Below are positions 7,451-14,540 of a stretch of 14,790 nt of DNA, piece after piece. The stretch spans positions 1 through 14,790 of the forward strand of contig JAFGNC010000336.1 of the NCBI GenBank assembly GCA_016927175.1, written 5' to 3'. The DNA is from Gammaproteobacteria bacterium (lineage in GTDB: Bacteria > Pseudomonadota > Gammaproteobacteria > Steroidobacterales > Rariloculaceae). How positions within the stretch are numbered: the first letter of the stretch is position 1; every line of letters begins with the position of its first letter. The translations under genes and the position numbers were made by a program. The notes under the pieces are model-generated. The model saw only the letters and a list, made by a program, of their open reading frames with translations. It did not search any database and had not been told where the DNA came from.

Positions 7451-7833
7451 CGCGTCACGATCTGCCATCACTCGAGATCTCAAGGAACGACGAAGGCGCC
7501 GACCTGGAGGAGGGGGGCGGCCGGCGCCGACGTCGGGGGGATAAACCTGGCCCTTCGGCCGCGCCGGCGGCTTGCCGCGGCGCATTTCTCGGAAGCGAGC
7601 ACATCCCTGTGCTCTGGCAGCTGAATCGTCCGCTGATCAGCGTCCAGACCTTCGAAGAACTCTTCCGAAGACTGTAGACGACGATAGCGGCTCCGGCCGC
7701 ACAAGCAACGTGTCGTTGCGGAGCGACAGCGATTGCGCGGATTTCGGCCGCGGCGCGGCTGAACGAGCGCCGCGTTCGCGGCTAGAGTCGCGGCGCGGCC
7801 TGTGAGACGATCCGGAGCCTCGAGCGGCAGCAG
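7451..7833. other. Intergenic stretch with no recognisable gene, palindromes present
   Basis: Nearly 0.4 kb separates the S9 peptidase from the creatininase-family gene. Neither strand gives a convincing protein: short frames lack a ribosome-binding site, although the plus-strand frame ending at 7677 has a protein-like tail (HIPVLWQLNRPLISVQTFEE) that could be a gene remnant. Within 7597-7670 lie a perfect stem-loop GAGCACA-TCCC-TGTGCTC (7597-7614), a 12-bp palindrome CGCTGATCAGCG (7631-7642) and CTTCGAAG (7650-7657). These could be part of a structured leader or operator sites for the downstream gene. Confidence 0.4.
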
Positions 7834-8637
7834 GTGGAGCGGCGCTTGCGAAGCGGTTACTGGCAGAACCTGACGACGCGGGACTTCGCCGGCCTCGATG
7901 CCGAATCCGTCGTCGCGCTGCTCCCCGTCGCCGCGATCGAGGCGCACGGCCCGCATCTGCCGCTCTCTACGGACGCAGTGATCAACGAAGGGATCGTGCG
8001 GCGCGCACTCGAGAAGCTTCCGGCGTCGCCGGCGCTGCTCGTGCTGCCCGCGCTGTCCGTCGGCCACAGCCTCGAGCATACCGGGTTCGCGGGCACGCTC
8101 AGCACGGGCTTCGAGACGCTGCTCGGCCTGTGGCTCGACGTCGGGCGCAGCGTCGCGCGCACGGGCGTTCGGAAGCTCGTGATCCTGAACACGCACGGCG
8201 GCCAGCGCAGCCTGGTCGACGTCGCGGCGCTGCGTCTGCGCGCCGAGTGCGCGATGCTCGCGGTTCGCGCGAACTACTTCGCCTTCGGCGCCCCCGGCGG
8301 CCTGTTCGACGAGCGCGAGCTTCGGCACGGGCTGCACGGCGGCGATGCCGAGACCTCGCTGATGCTGCATCTGCGCCCGGACCTCGTCCGGGTCGATGCG
8401 CTCGAGGCCTTCGGCGGACTGCCGGAACGGCTCGAGGAGCGCCTCCAGGTGCTCGGCGTCGAAAAACCCATCGGCATCGGCTGGATGAGCCAGGATCTGC
8501 ATCCGCAGGGCGTCTGCGGCAACGCGGCCGCGGCCGATGCGGACAAAGGCGAGGAGTACCTCGAGTACATCGTCGATGCGCTGATCCGGCTGGTCGTCGA
8601 GGTCGGCGCGATGCCGCTCGATCAGCTGCGCGAGTAA
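7834..8637 (+). CDS. Creatininase-family amidohydrolase
   Basis: A 267-residue cytoplasmic protein of the creatininase superfamily. Metal-binding positions are in place: E36 and H38 in IEAHGPHLPLSTDA, D47, H121 in LNTHGG, and E173 in HGGDAETS. The family's two-metal site hydrolyses amide bonds. Members include creatininase, the mycofactocin peptidase MftE and the archaeal formamide hydrolase ArfB of riboflavin/F420 synthesis. No creatine-pathway genes are nearby, so true creatininase activity is unlikely. The neighbours (GTP cyclohydrolase II and RibD-type reductase) make a pyrimidine or pterin amide a more plausible substrate, which is inference. The start is GTG 7834 with a weak ribosome-binding site; no better start is seen. 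It converges on the cyclohydrolase gene, with 69 bp between the stops. Confidence 0.88.
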   Translation: MERRLRSGYWQNLTTRDFAGLDAESVVALLPVAAIEAHGPHLPLSTDAVINEGIVRRALEKLPASPALLVLPALSVGHSLEHTGFAGTLSTGFETLLGLWLDVGRSVARTGVRKLVILNTHGGQRSLVDVAALRLRAECAMLAVRANYFAFGAPGGLFDERELRHGLHGGDAETSLMLHLRPDLVRVDALEAFGGLPERLEERLQVLGVEKPIGIGWMSQDLHPQGVCGNAAAADADKGEEYLEYIVDALIRLVVEVGAMPLDQLRE

Positions 8638-8706
8638 GGCCTGCCGCACGACTCGGCGGCGCCCGCCGGATCCCGGGCACCGGATCCCGCGCGCGGACCT
8701 CGGGCG

Positions 8707-9831
8707 CTAGACCTCGGGCTCCTCGGCAAGATGGCCGGCGCGCTCGCGCTTCGCCCGCAGGTAGCGCTCGTTGTGCCGGTTCGCCCGGCCGATCAGCGAC
8801 AGACGGCCGACGACGTCGATGCCGTGCGCGCGCAGGGCGGCGATCTTGTGCGGGTTGTTCGTCATCAGCCGAATCCGCGAGACTCCGAGCTGGCGCAGCA
8901 GCTCGGCCGCGACGTCGTAATTGCGCTCGTCCGACAGGAAGCCGAGATGACGGTCCGCATCGATCGTGTCGAGCCCCGCGTCCTGCAGAGCGTAGGCCCG
9001 CAGCTTGTTGGCGAGCCCGATCCCGCGTCCCTCCTGATCGAGGTACAGCAGAATGCCGCCGCCGAGCTCCGCGATGCGCCTGACCGCGGTCCGCAGCTGC
9101 TCGCCGCAGTCGCACCTCAAGCTTCCCAGCAGATCTCCGGTCAGGCAGGCGGAGTGCAGCCTGACCGGCACGATGCCGGACAGGTCCGGATCGCCGATCA
9201 GCACCGCGACGTGCTCGCCGAGGCCGTGCTCGTCGCGGAACAGCGCGAGCTCACAGTCGGTTGCGTCGCTGAGCGGCACCCGCGACTGGCTCATGCGTTT
9301 CAGGCTGTGCGGCGCGAGGCGCACGCGCCGCTCGACGGCGTCGGCCGCGATCCCGAGCAGCGACGGGTCGTCCGACGCGTCGGCGGCGACGCCGACCAGC
9401 GCGGGCAGCAGCCGTCCGGCTTTCGCGAGCCTGAAGCCGGCCTCGGCCAGCCGCGCGTCGGGCGGCGCGGCGTCGATGTGCAGCAGCGTCAGCTGATCCG
9501 GATCGACCGGGCTGACGCAGGCGAGCGCGCGCAGCTCCTCGATCGCGCTGCCCGCCGTGACGGTGACCGCGACGGGCGCGTCCGCGGCGGTTGCAAAACC
9601 CGCCGCTCGCGCGCGCTCGGCCGTCAGGAACAGCCGCAGCTCCCGGCCCGCCGACTCGAGACGCCGCAGCAGAGGCGATTGAGCCGACTCGATCGCGGCG
9701 ACGATCAGACCCGTGCCGGAGTCGGGATCGAAGACGCGCACGGCACGCCCGCGGCGCAGCTCGCCGACGACGCGGTCGAGCGCCAGCGCGGCGGTCTCGC
9801 CGTTGATGCCGTTGATGCCGTTGTGAGGCAC
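8707..9831 (-). CDS. ribA: GTP cyclohydrolase II with degenerate DHBP-synthase-like N-terminal half
   Basis: The C-terminal half (from about residue 175) is clear GTP cyclohydrolase II, which opens GTP to diaminopyrimidine phosphate, formate and pyrophosphate. It has the zinc motif HSACLTGDLLGSLRCDC with three Cys, QEGRGIGLANKLRAYALQD, SDERNY and TNNPHK. The Tyr equivalent to E. coli Y105 is kept, which predicts normal deformylation. The first ~150 residues occupy the place of a DHBP synthase (RibB) domain but lack its acidic catalytic motif, so only one activity is expected. The GTG at 9831 is used (374 residues). An upstream GTG at 9906 would give 399 residues but would overlap the start of the divergent reductase gene. 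Whether this is the cell's main RibA or a dedicated paralogue is unknown; the neighbourhood favours a paralogue. Confidence 0.88.
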   Translation of the reverse strand: MPHNGINGINGETAALALDRVVGELRRGRAVRVFDPDSGTGLIVAAIESAQSPLLRRLESAGRELRLFLTAERARAAGFATAADAPVAVTVTAGSAIEELRALACVSPVDPDQLTLLHIDAAPPDARLAEAGFRLAKAGRLLPALVGVAADASDDPSLLGIAADAVERRVRLAPHSLKRMSQSRVPLSDATDCELALFRDEHGLGEHVAVLIGDPDLSGIVPVRLHSACLTGDLLGSLRCDCGEQLRTAVRRIAELGGGILLYLDQEGRGIGLANKLRAYALQDAGLDTIDADRHLGFLSDERNYDVAAELLRQLGVSRIRLMTNNPHKIAALRAHGIDVVGRLSLIGRANRHNERYLRAKRERAGHLAEEPEV

Positions 9832-9860
9832 GGATGTGTCTGCGGATCGGGTCACGGGAG

Positions 9861-9869
9861 TGCTAGGAT
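9861..9869 (+). promoter_or_regulatory. Possible extended -10 element for the RibD-type reductase gene
   Basis: TGCTAGGAT fits the TGnTAnnnT form of an extended -10 box in the short divergent gap between the cyclohydrolase and reductase genes. It would start transcription close to GTG 9877 and leave GTG 9895 with a short leader. The AGGA inside it could instead be the ribosome-binding site for GTG 9877, so the two readings exclude each other. No -35 is evident. Confidence 0.22.
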
Positions 9870-9876
9870 ACCAACA

Positions 9877-10914
9877 GTGCGGCCTGGTGGTCGCGTGAGC
9901 CCCCACGGAGCCGCCCCGCTGTCCGTCAGACGCCCTTTATCCGGAGACGACGTCGCCGACGCTGCCGTCAGCGTGTCCGATGATGTCCGGCGCGCGTGGG
10001 ACGCTTTGCTGGCGCTTCGCGCCGGCAGGCTCGCGCCCGGCGACGGCGATCAGGACCTCGGTCTCGACGCGGCCGGGCGTCTGATCCCGCTGCCGCCCGG
10101 CAGCGCCGACGCGTTGCTCTCGCGCCGCGGCGGCACCATCGGTACCGCAGACGCTGCGTCGGAGGCGGCGCGCGCGCTGCTCGATCTGTACCTGCCGATC
10201 GCCGCGGCCTCCGCCGAGCGGCCGCTGACCGTCGCGCACCTCGGCCAGAGCCTCGACGGCTACATCGCAACCGACTCCGGCGACTCGTTCTACGTGACGG
10301 GGCCCGACAACGTGCTGCATCTGCATCGGATGAGGGCGCTGTCCGGCGCCGTGATCGTCGGCGCGGAAACGGTGTCGATGGACGACCCGAGGCTGACCGC
10401 CCGCCGCGCGGCGGGCCCGAACCCGCTCCGCGTCGTGCTCGATCCGCGGCGCCGGCTGGCGGCGCACTACCGCGTGTTCTCCGACCGCGAAGCGCCGACG
10501 CTGCTGATCTGCGCCGAGGATCGCGTCGACGAGGCGGGGCCCGCGCACGGCCGCGCGGAGGTCGTCGGCATTCCCGCTCCGGCCGGCCGGCTCGCTCTGG
10601 ACGCGCTGCTCGCGCTGCTGCACGCGCGCGGCATCCGTGCCGTCTTCGTGGAGGGCGGCGGTGCGACCGTGTCGCACTTCCTGCAGGCGGGGCTGCTCGA
10701 TCGCCTGCAGATCGCGGTCGCGCCGATCGTGACCGGCCACGGCCGGCCCGGCATCCGGCTCGTCGCGAGGCACCACATCAGCGAATGCCTGCGGCCGGCG
10801 CATCGCGTCTTCCGCATGGGCGGCGACGTGCTGTTCGACTGCGACCTCGGCCGCGAAGCCGAGGCGCCCGAGCCCGCTGACGGCGCCGACGCGAGCCTCA
10901 GCAGAATCCTCTAG
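9877..10914 (+). CDS. RibD C-terminal-type reductase, no deaminase domain
   Basis: A 345-residue protein whose residues about 117-325 form a RibD_C domain (dihydrofolate-reductase-like fold). In riboflavin synthesis that domain uses NADPH to reduce the ribosyl side chain of an aminopyrimidine to ribityl. Signature parts are HLGQSLDGYIAT, MRALSGAVIVGAETV, MDDPRLTAR, GPNPLRVVLD and VFVEGGGATV. The zinc deaminase domain that precedes it in bacterial RibD (HAE and PCxxC motifs) is absent. Instead there is a ~110-residue N-terminal region of unknown kind. Reduction without deamination is the archaeal and fungal order of steps. The start is GTG 9877 (AGGA 8 nt upstream) or GTG 9895 (TGGTGG upstream). 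It is divergent from the cyclohydrolase, and its stop overlaps the stop of the convergent methyltransferase. Confidence 0.87.
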   Translation: MRPGGRVSPHGAAPLSVRRPLSGDDVADAAVSVSDDVRRAWDALLALRAGRLAPGDGDQDLGLDAAGRLIPLPPGSADALLSRRGGTIGTADAASEAARALLDLYLPIAAASAERPLTVAHLGQSLDGYIATDSGDSFYVTGPDNVLHLHRMRALSGAVIVGAETVSMDDPRLTARRAAGPNPLRVVLDPRRRLAAHYRVFSDREAPTLLICAEDRVDEAGPAHGRAEVVGIPAPAGRLALDALLALLHARGIRAVFVEGGGATVSHFLQAGLLDRLQIAVAPIVTGHGRPGIRLVARHHISECLRPAHRVFRMGGDVLFDCDLGREAEAPEPADGADASLSRIL

Positions 10915-11933
10915 CCGGGCGCCTTCGAGCCTCGAATCCGGGCCGATCCTCCGGCAGTCCGACCCGGCACGCCGGCGAAGTCGACGTGCCCGACGCGGAG
11001 CTCGGACCGCCCGGCGGCGACGTGACCGAGGCGGCGCACCCGCCACGCGTCGACTTCGGCGGCGCGCGCGGGCTCGACCTCGATCGCGGCGCCGGCCCAG
11101 CCGTCGATCAGGGCGCGCTGCAGATCGGCCGAATCCCGACCGAGGCGCCAGTCGCTGCGCGCGCAGGTCAGCCTGTAGCCGTGTCGTCCGAAGATTTCTG
11201 CCGCCGCGGCCGAGGCCGCGGGGCCGAGCGCCGGGCCGAAGCCCTTGTCGCGCCGCTGGTGGCGGTTCACGAGCGAGCGCACCGCGGCGTCGGCCGGATC
11301 CGCGGGCGAGGTCTCGATCCGCCCGTCGTACGTCAGCGCGAACAGCACGCGCGCATCGGCCGCCGCGCAGCGGGCGGCAAGCCGGCGCAGCCATCCGTCC
11401 GACACGAGGTCGAGGAGCGCCGAAGCCGTCACGAGCGCCCGCCGCGGCAGGTCCAGTGCATCGAGACCCCGCGCGAGATCGAGCCGTCGCGTCGCGACAT
11501 GGCCCTCCGACCCCGGTTCGTAGCGCTCCGCCCCCCGCTCGAGCGCCGCCTGCGGCTCTAACGGGGCGCGGGGCGCTAACGGGGCGCGGGGCGCTAACGG
11601 GGCGCGGGGCTCGAACGCGGCCCGGGGCTCTAACGGGGCGCGGGGCTCGAACGTGGACCGGGGCTCGAACGCGGACCGAGGCACGAACGGGGCCCGGTGG
11701 CCGGATGCCGCCGCGAGCAGCCCGGCGTCGTCGTCCACGAGCACCCAGCGCTGCCGGCAGCCGAGCCGCGGCGCGAGCCAGCGCATGTTCGCGCCGGTTC
11801 CGGCGCCGAGGTCGACGACGTCGAGCGCTGCCGCGCCGCCGCGCAGCCCCAGCGCGTCGATCAGCCCGGCCGCGCGCGCCGCGGCATCGGCCGGCTCGCG
11901 CAGCGCGAGCCAGTCGGCGGTGAAGCCGGTCAC
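10911..11933 (-). CDS. Class I SAM-dependent methyltransferase with internal hexapeptide repeat
   Basis: A 340-residue protein with a Rossmann-type SAM site: motif I VVDLGAGTGANM (residues 39-50) and the acidic motif WVLVDDDAG (63-71). The Rossmann core resumes at LVTASALLDLVSDGWL (about 167-182), followed by VLFALTYDG. Between these, residues about 80-127 are eight hexapeptides of the type PLEPRA, encoded by 18-bp tandem repeats. This linker is unusual for the fold and probably forms an exposed loop. The acceptor is unknown; by context it may be a pyrimidine, pterin or sugar hydroxyl. It is the last gene of the minus-strand operon. Its GTG start overlaps the glycosyltransferase stop (GTGA, 11930-11933), indicating translational coupling. 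The 3' end meets the reductase gene tail to tail. Confidence 0.82.
   Translation of the reverse strand: MTGFTADWLALREPADAAARAAGLIDALGLRGGAAALDVVDLGAGTGANMRWLAPRLGCRQRWVLVDDDAGLLAAASGHRAPFVPRSAFEPRSTFEPRAPLEPRAAFEPRAPLAPRAPLAPRAPLEPQAALERGAERYEPGSEGHVATRRLDLARGLDALDLPRRALVTASALLDLVSDGWLRRLAARCAAADARVLFALTYDGRIETSPADPADAAVRSLVNRHQRRDKGFGPALGPAASAAAAEIFGRHGYRLTCARSDWRLGRDSADLQRALIDGWAGAAIEVEPARAAEVDAWRVRRLGHVAAGRSELRVGHVDFAGVPGRTAGGSARIRGSKAPG
11554..11697. repeat. 18-bp tandem repeat, eight copies, inside the methyltransferase gene
   Basis: Eight 18-bp units run without gaps (starts at 11554, 11572, 11590, 11608, 11626, 11644, 11662 and 11680). The consensus is GGCTCGAACGGGGCGCGG with scattered changes; units 2 and 3 are identical. 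Because 18 is divisible by three, copy-number change would add or remove six residues without breaking the frame. Confidence 0.92.
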
Positions 11934-13012
11934 GACGGCGGCACCGCGGCCGCGAAACGTTCACCCGCCTCCGCCCATGTCGGCAGCGCGCGGCCGGCCG
12001 CGCGCGCGCCGGCCGCGAGGCGCCGGCGCAGCGCGGCATCACGCATCAGCGACTCGAGCGCGGCCCGCAGCGCGGCGGAATCGCCGGCCGGCACGAGCCG
12101 CCCCGCGTCGGCGGGGACCACGTCGGGAATCGCGCCGGCCGACGTCGCGACGACGGGCAGGCCCCGCGCGAGCGCGGCCGCGAGCGCCATGCCGTACCCC
12201 TCGAGGTAGGACGGCAGCACGAACACGTGCGCGACGCCGTATAGCCGCTCGAGCGCCGCGTCGCCGACCTCTCCGTGCAGGAAGACCCGGCGGCCGAGGC
12301 CGAGGCGCCCGATCGAGTCCCGCAGCGCGGTGGCGGTCTGCGGATCGCGCCGGTCGCTGCCGGCGCAGTCGAGCCGCCACGGCAGATCCCGCAGCGGCGC
12401 CAGCGCTTCGAGCAGCAGCGCGTGGCCTTTGCGCGGCGTCAGGGTCGCGACCGACAGCAGGCGGAGCTCGCCGCCATCGTCCCGCTCCGGTTCCGGAACG
12501 GCGTCGCTGCCGTCGGCGGCACGCGCCCGATCGGTGCCGGGCTCGACGACCGCTATGCTTGCGGCGTTTCCGGCGCCGATGCCGAGCTCGCCCAGCCTCG
12601 CCGCCGTCCAGCGGCTCGTGACGACGATGCGCCCGACGTGCGCGACGGCATCCCGCTCGGCCCGCAGCAGGGCTTCGCGGGCTTCGGCGTCGAGCCCCGT
12701 CTCGTCCGCGAGCGGATGGTGGATCAGCGCGATCAGCCGCAGCCGCGGCGCCTCGCGCGCGAGCAGCGGCGCCGAACCGATGCCGAGCGCGAGCCCGTCG
12801 AGCACGACCGTGCGGCCGTCCGGCAGCGCGGCGAGCACGTCGCGCGCGTGTGCGAGGGCCGCCGGCGTCGGCCGCGGGAAGCTCGGATCGAGCGCGTGCA
12901 CGCGCGTGCGCCAGCCCCGCGCCGACAGCGCGTCGAGAATGCGGCGGTCGTAGACGTAACCGCCCGTCGCTGTCGCCGGATCGCCCGGCACGAGGAGGTC
13001 GAGCTGCGGCAT
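11930..13012 (-). CDS. GT4-type glycosyltransferase (GT-B fold)
   Basis: A 360-residue glycosyltransferase that would move a sugar from a nucleotide donor to an acceptor in the cytoplasm. The N-terminal domain begins LLVPGDPATATGGYVYDRRIL, with the Gly-rich loop of GT-B enzymes. The donor-binding C-terminal domain has SVATLTPRKGHALLLEAL (with R194/K195 near phosphate), then LPSYLEGYGMALAAALARGLPVV in parts. The first Glu of the EX7E motif is present (E271), but the second is Ala (A279). The length is normal for the family, and no membrane segment is seen. It starts at ATG 13012, 13 bp after the PTPS-like gene, with GGAG upstream, and overlaps the methyltransferase start by 4 nt. Donor and acceptor cannot be deduced. 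Confidence 0.85.
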   Translation of the reverse strand: MPQLDLLVPGDPATATGGYVYDRRILDALSARGWRTRVHALDPSFPRPTPAALAHARDVLAALPDGRTVVLDGLALGIGSAPLLAREAPRLRLIALIHHPLADETGLDAEAREALLRAERDAVAHVGRIVVTSRWTAARLGELGIGAGNAASIAVVEPGTDRARAADGSDAVPEPERDDGGELRLLSVATLTPRKGHALLLEALAPLRDLPWRLDCAGSDRRDPQTATALRDSIGRLGLGRRVFLHGEVGDAALERLYGVAHVFVLPSYLEGYGMALAAALARGLPVVATSAGAIPDVVPADAGRLVPAGDSAALRAALESLMRDAALRRRLAAGARAAGRALPTWAEAGERFAAAVPPS

Positions 13013-13025
13013 CGCGGCTCCGGGC

Positions 13026-13448
13026 TCAGCCGCGGGCCGCCGCCGCGGCGGGGAGCCCCGCGTCGTACGATGCCCATGCGACGTGCGACTCGTGCAGCGT
13101 CACGCGCAACGAGTGCAGGCCCGCGGCCGACGGGCCGAGCTCGCCCGCCTCGAGCCGCGCCGCCATCCGGTCGAAGATCACGCGCGCCATGAACTCCGTC
13201 GTCGTGTTGCGGCCCTCGAACTCCGGCAACTCGTCGAGATTGCGGAAGTTCAGCTCCGCGAGCAGGCTGCGCAGCGCGTCGCCGGCGCGGCCGATGTCGA
13301 CGACCACACCGTCGGTATCGAGATCCTCGCGCCGGAACTCGACGTCTACGACGTACGTCGCGCCGTGCAGCTTCTGCGCCGGGCCGAAAACGTCGCCGGC
13401 GAAGCTGTGCGCGATCATGAAATGGTCTCTGACGGTCACGCTGAACAT
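13026..13448 (-). CDS. 6-pyruvoyltetrahydropterin synthase / QueD homologue, atypical active site
   Basis: A 140-residue protein of the PTPS/QueD fold. Aligning by eye to E. coli QueD, the zinc His pair H14 (FMIAH) and H28 (KLHGAT) are kept, but the third zinc His of the usual HGH is Ala30. The catalytic Cys position is Ala24 (PAQKLHG), and the catalytic Asp-His of LDHxxLN reads Asn67-Phe68 (LNFRNLDE). The substrate-anchoring Glu is kept (E120 in LHESHVAW), as is NTTTE in place of NPTSE. It therefore probably binds a pterin-like ligand but is unlikely to run normal PTPS or QueD catalysis. A good ribosome-binding site (AAGGAGAGG) precedes the ATG. It lies 97 bp after the dehydrogenase and 13 bp before the glycosyltransferase in one operon. 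Confidence 0.85.
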   Translation of the reverse strand: MFSVTVRDHFMIAHSFAGDVFGPAQKLHGATYVVDVEFRREDLDTDGVVVDIGRAGDALRSLLAELNFRNLDELPEFEGRNTTTEFMARVIFDRMAARLEAGELGPSAAGLHSLRVTLHESHVAWASYDAGLPAAAAARG

Positions 13449-13545
13449 CGCGCCTCTCCTTGCCGGGGCCGGTCGGCCGGGGACTCGTGCGTCCGGTTCG
13501 CGGCGGCGCTCGCGGTCCCGGCCGCGGCCCGGCTCGTCGCGCCGC

Positions 13546-14532
13546 TCATCCCTTCGCGTATCGGATCCGGCGGCACAGGCCGCCGCTTTCGGTGAGCTCG
13601 CGCATCACGTCCGGCAGCTCGTCGAACCCGCTCTCGGAGTCGATCAACGCGTCGAGCGCGCCATCCTGCAGCAGGCTCAGCGCGAGCGCCATCCGTTCGC
13701 GCGTCGTGCGGCGCGCGCGCACCGCGGGGGCGACCGTGCCGACCTGCGACGACTTCAGCACGAGACGCCGGCTGTGGAAGGCTTCGCCGAGCGGCGCCTC
13801 GACTCTGCGGTCGCCGTACCAGCTCAGCTCGACGACGGTCGCCTCGAACGCGGCGACGGACAGCGCCGTGGCGAGCCCGTCGGGCGAACCGCTGGCATGG
13901 ATCACGACGTCGGCTTCCCGCGCCGCATCGCGCGGCAGGGCAAAGTCGACACCGAGCGCGGCGGCCGTCGAGCGGCGGCTCGGATCGACGTCGATCAGCT
14001 CGACCGCGCAGGCCGGGATGCCGGCCGCGAGCCACGCTGTCAGGCAGCCGACGACGCCGGCGCCGACCACTGCGACGCGGTCGCCGATCGCCGGGGCCGC
14101 GTCCCACACCCCGTTCAGCGCCGTCTCCATGTTGGCGGCCAGCACGGCGCGTTGCGGCGGCAGCTTCGGCGGCAGCGGGTGCACGGCGCCGATCGGGACG
14201 ACGTAGTGCGTCTGGTGCGGATGCAGGCAGAAGACCTCGCGGCCGCGAAGATCCGACGGACCTTCCTCTACCACGCCGACGCTGGCGTATCCGTATTTGA
14301 CGGGCGCCGGAAACTCACCCGCCTGGAACGGCGCGCGCATCCGGCGGAACTCGCTCGCCGGCACGCGCCCCTGGAACACCAGCGCCTCGGTGCCGCGGCT
14401 GATCGCGCCGTACAGCGCCGACACGAGCACCTCGTCGGGCCCCGGGGGGGAGACGCGCTCCGGCCTGATCTCGCCTCGGCCGGGCTGCGCGATCCAGAAG
14501 GCGCGCGCGTCGATGTCGGGCTGTCGGTTCAT
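13546..14532 (-). CDS. Medium-chain dehydrogenase/reductase (zinc alcohol dehydrogenase-like)
   Basis: A 328-residue MDR-superfamily oxidoreductase. The N-terminal GroES-like domain contains VSALYGAISRGTEAL, where the catalytic zinc Cys of classical alcohol dehydrogenases is replaced by Ser45. The ISRGTE variant is seen in a branch I associate with BchC-like and other sugar or tetrapyrrole dehydrogenases. The nucleotide-binding fold begins RVAVVGAGVVGCLTAWLA (about 151-168), with an acidic residue at the end of the second strand (ELIDVDPSRR), favouring NAD(H). The four-Cys structural zinc lobe is absent. It is the first gene of the minus-strand operon, starting at ATG 14532 with a weak ribosome-binding site, just downstream of a palindromic operator-like sequence. 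The substrate is unknown; oxidation of a side-chain hydroxyl on the pathway intermediate is a guess. Confidence 0.83.
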   Translation of the reverse strand: MNRQPDIDARAFWIAQPGRGEIRPERVSPPGPDEVLVSALYGAISRGTEALVFQGRVPASEFRRMRAPFQAGEFPAPVKYGYASVGVVEEGPSDLRGREVFCLHPHQTHYVVPIGAVHPLPPKLPPQRAVLAANMETALNGVWDAAPAIGDRVAVVGAGVVGCLTAWLAAGIPACAVELIDVDPSRRSTAAALGVDFALPRDAAREADVVIHASGSPDGLATALSVAAFEATVVELSWYGDRRVEAPLGEAFHSRRLVLKSSQVGTVAPAVRARRTTRERMALALSLLQDGALDALIDSESGFDELPDVMRELTESGGLCRRIRYAKG

Positions 14533-14540
14533 CAGCCGCA

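Noticed and set aside
8731..9876. Plus-strand upstream extension of the reductase frame
   Set aside because: It lies antisense to the whole cyclohydrolase gene and has no domain; the reductase similarity begins only after 9877.
9832..9900. FMN riboswitch upstream of the riboflavin-type genes
   Set aside because: The gap is too short and none of the conserved RFN box sequences are present on either strand.
11554..11697. CRISPR-like array
   Set aside because: The 18-bp units are directly adjacent without spacers and lie in frame inside a coding gene.
9937..12042. A 701-codon minus-strand frame across the reductase, methyltransferase and glycosyltransferase genes
   Set aside because: It spans three well-supported genes in other frames, and its composition is Arg/Ala low complexity.
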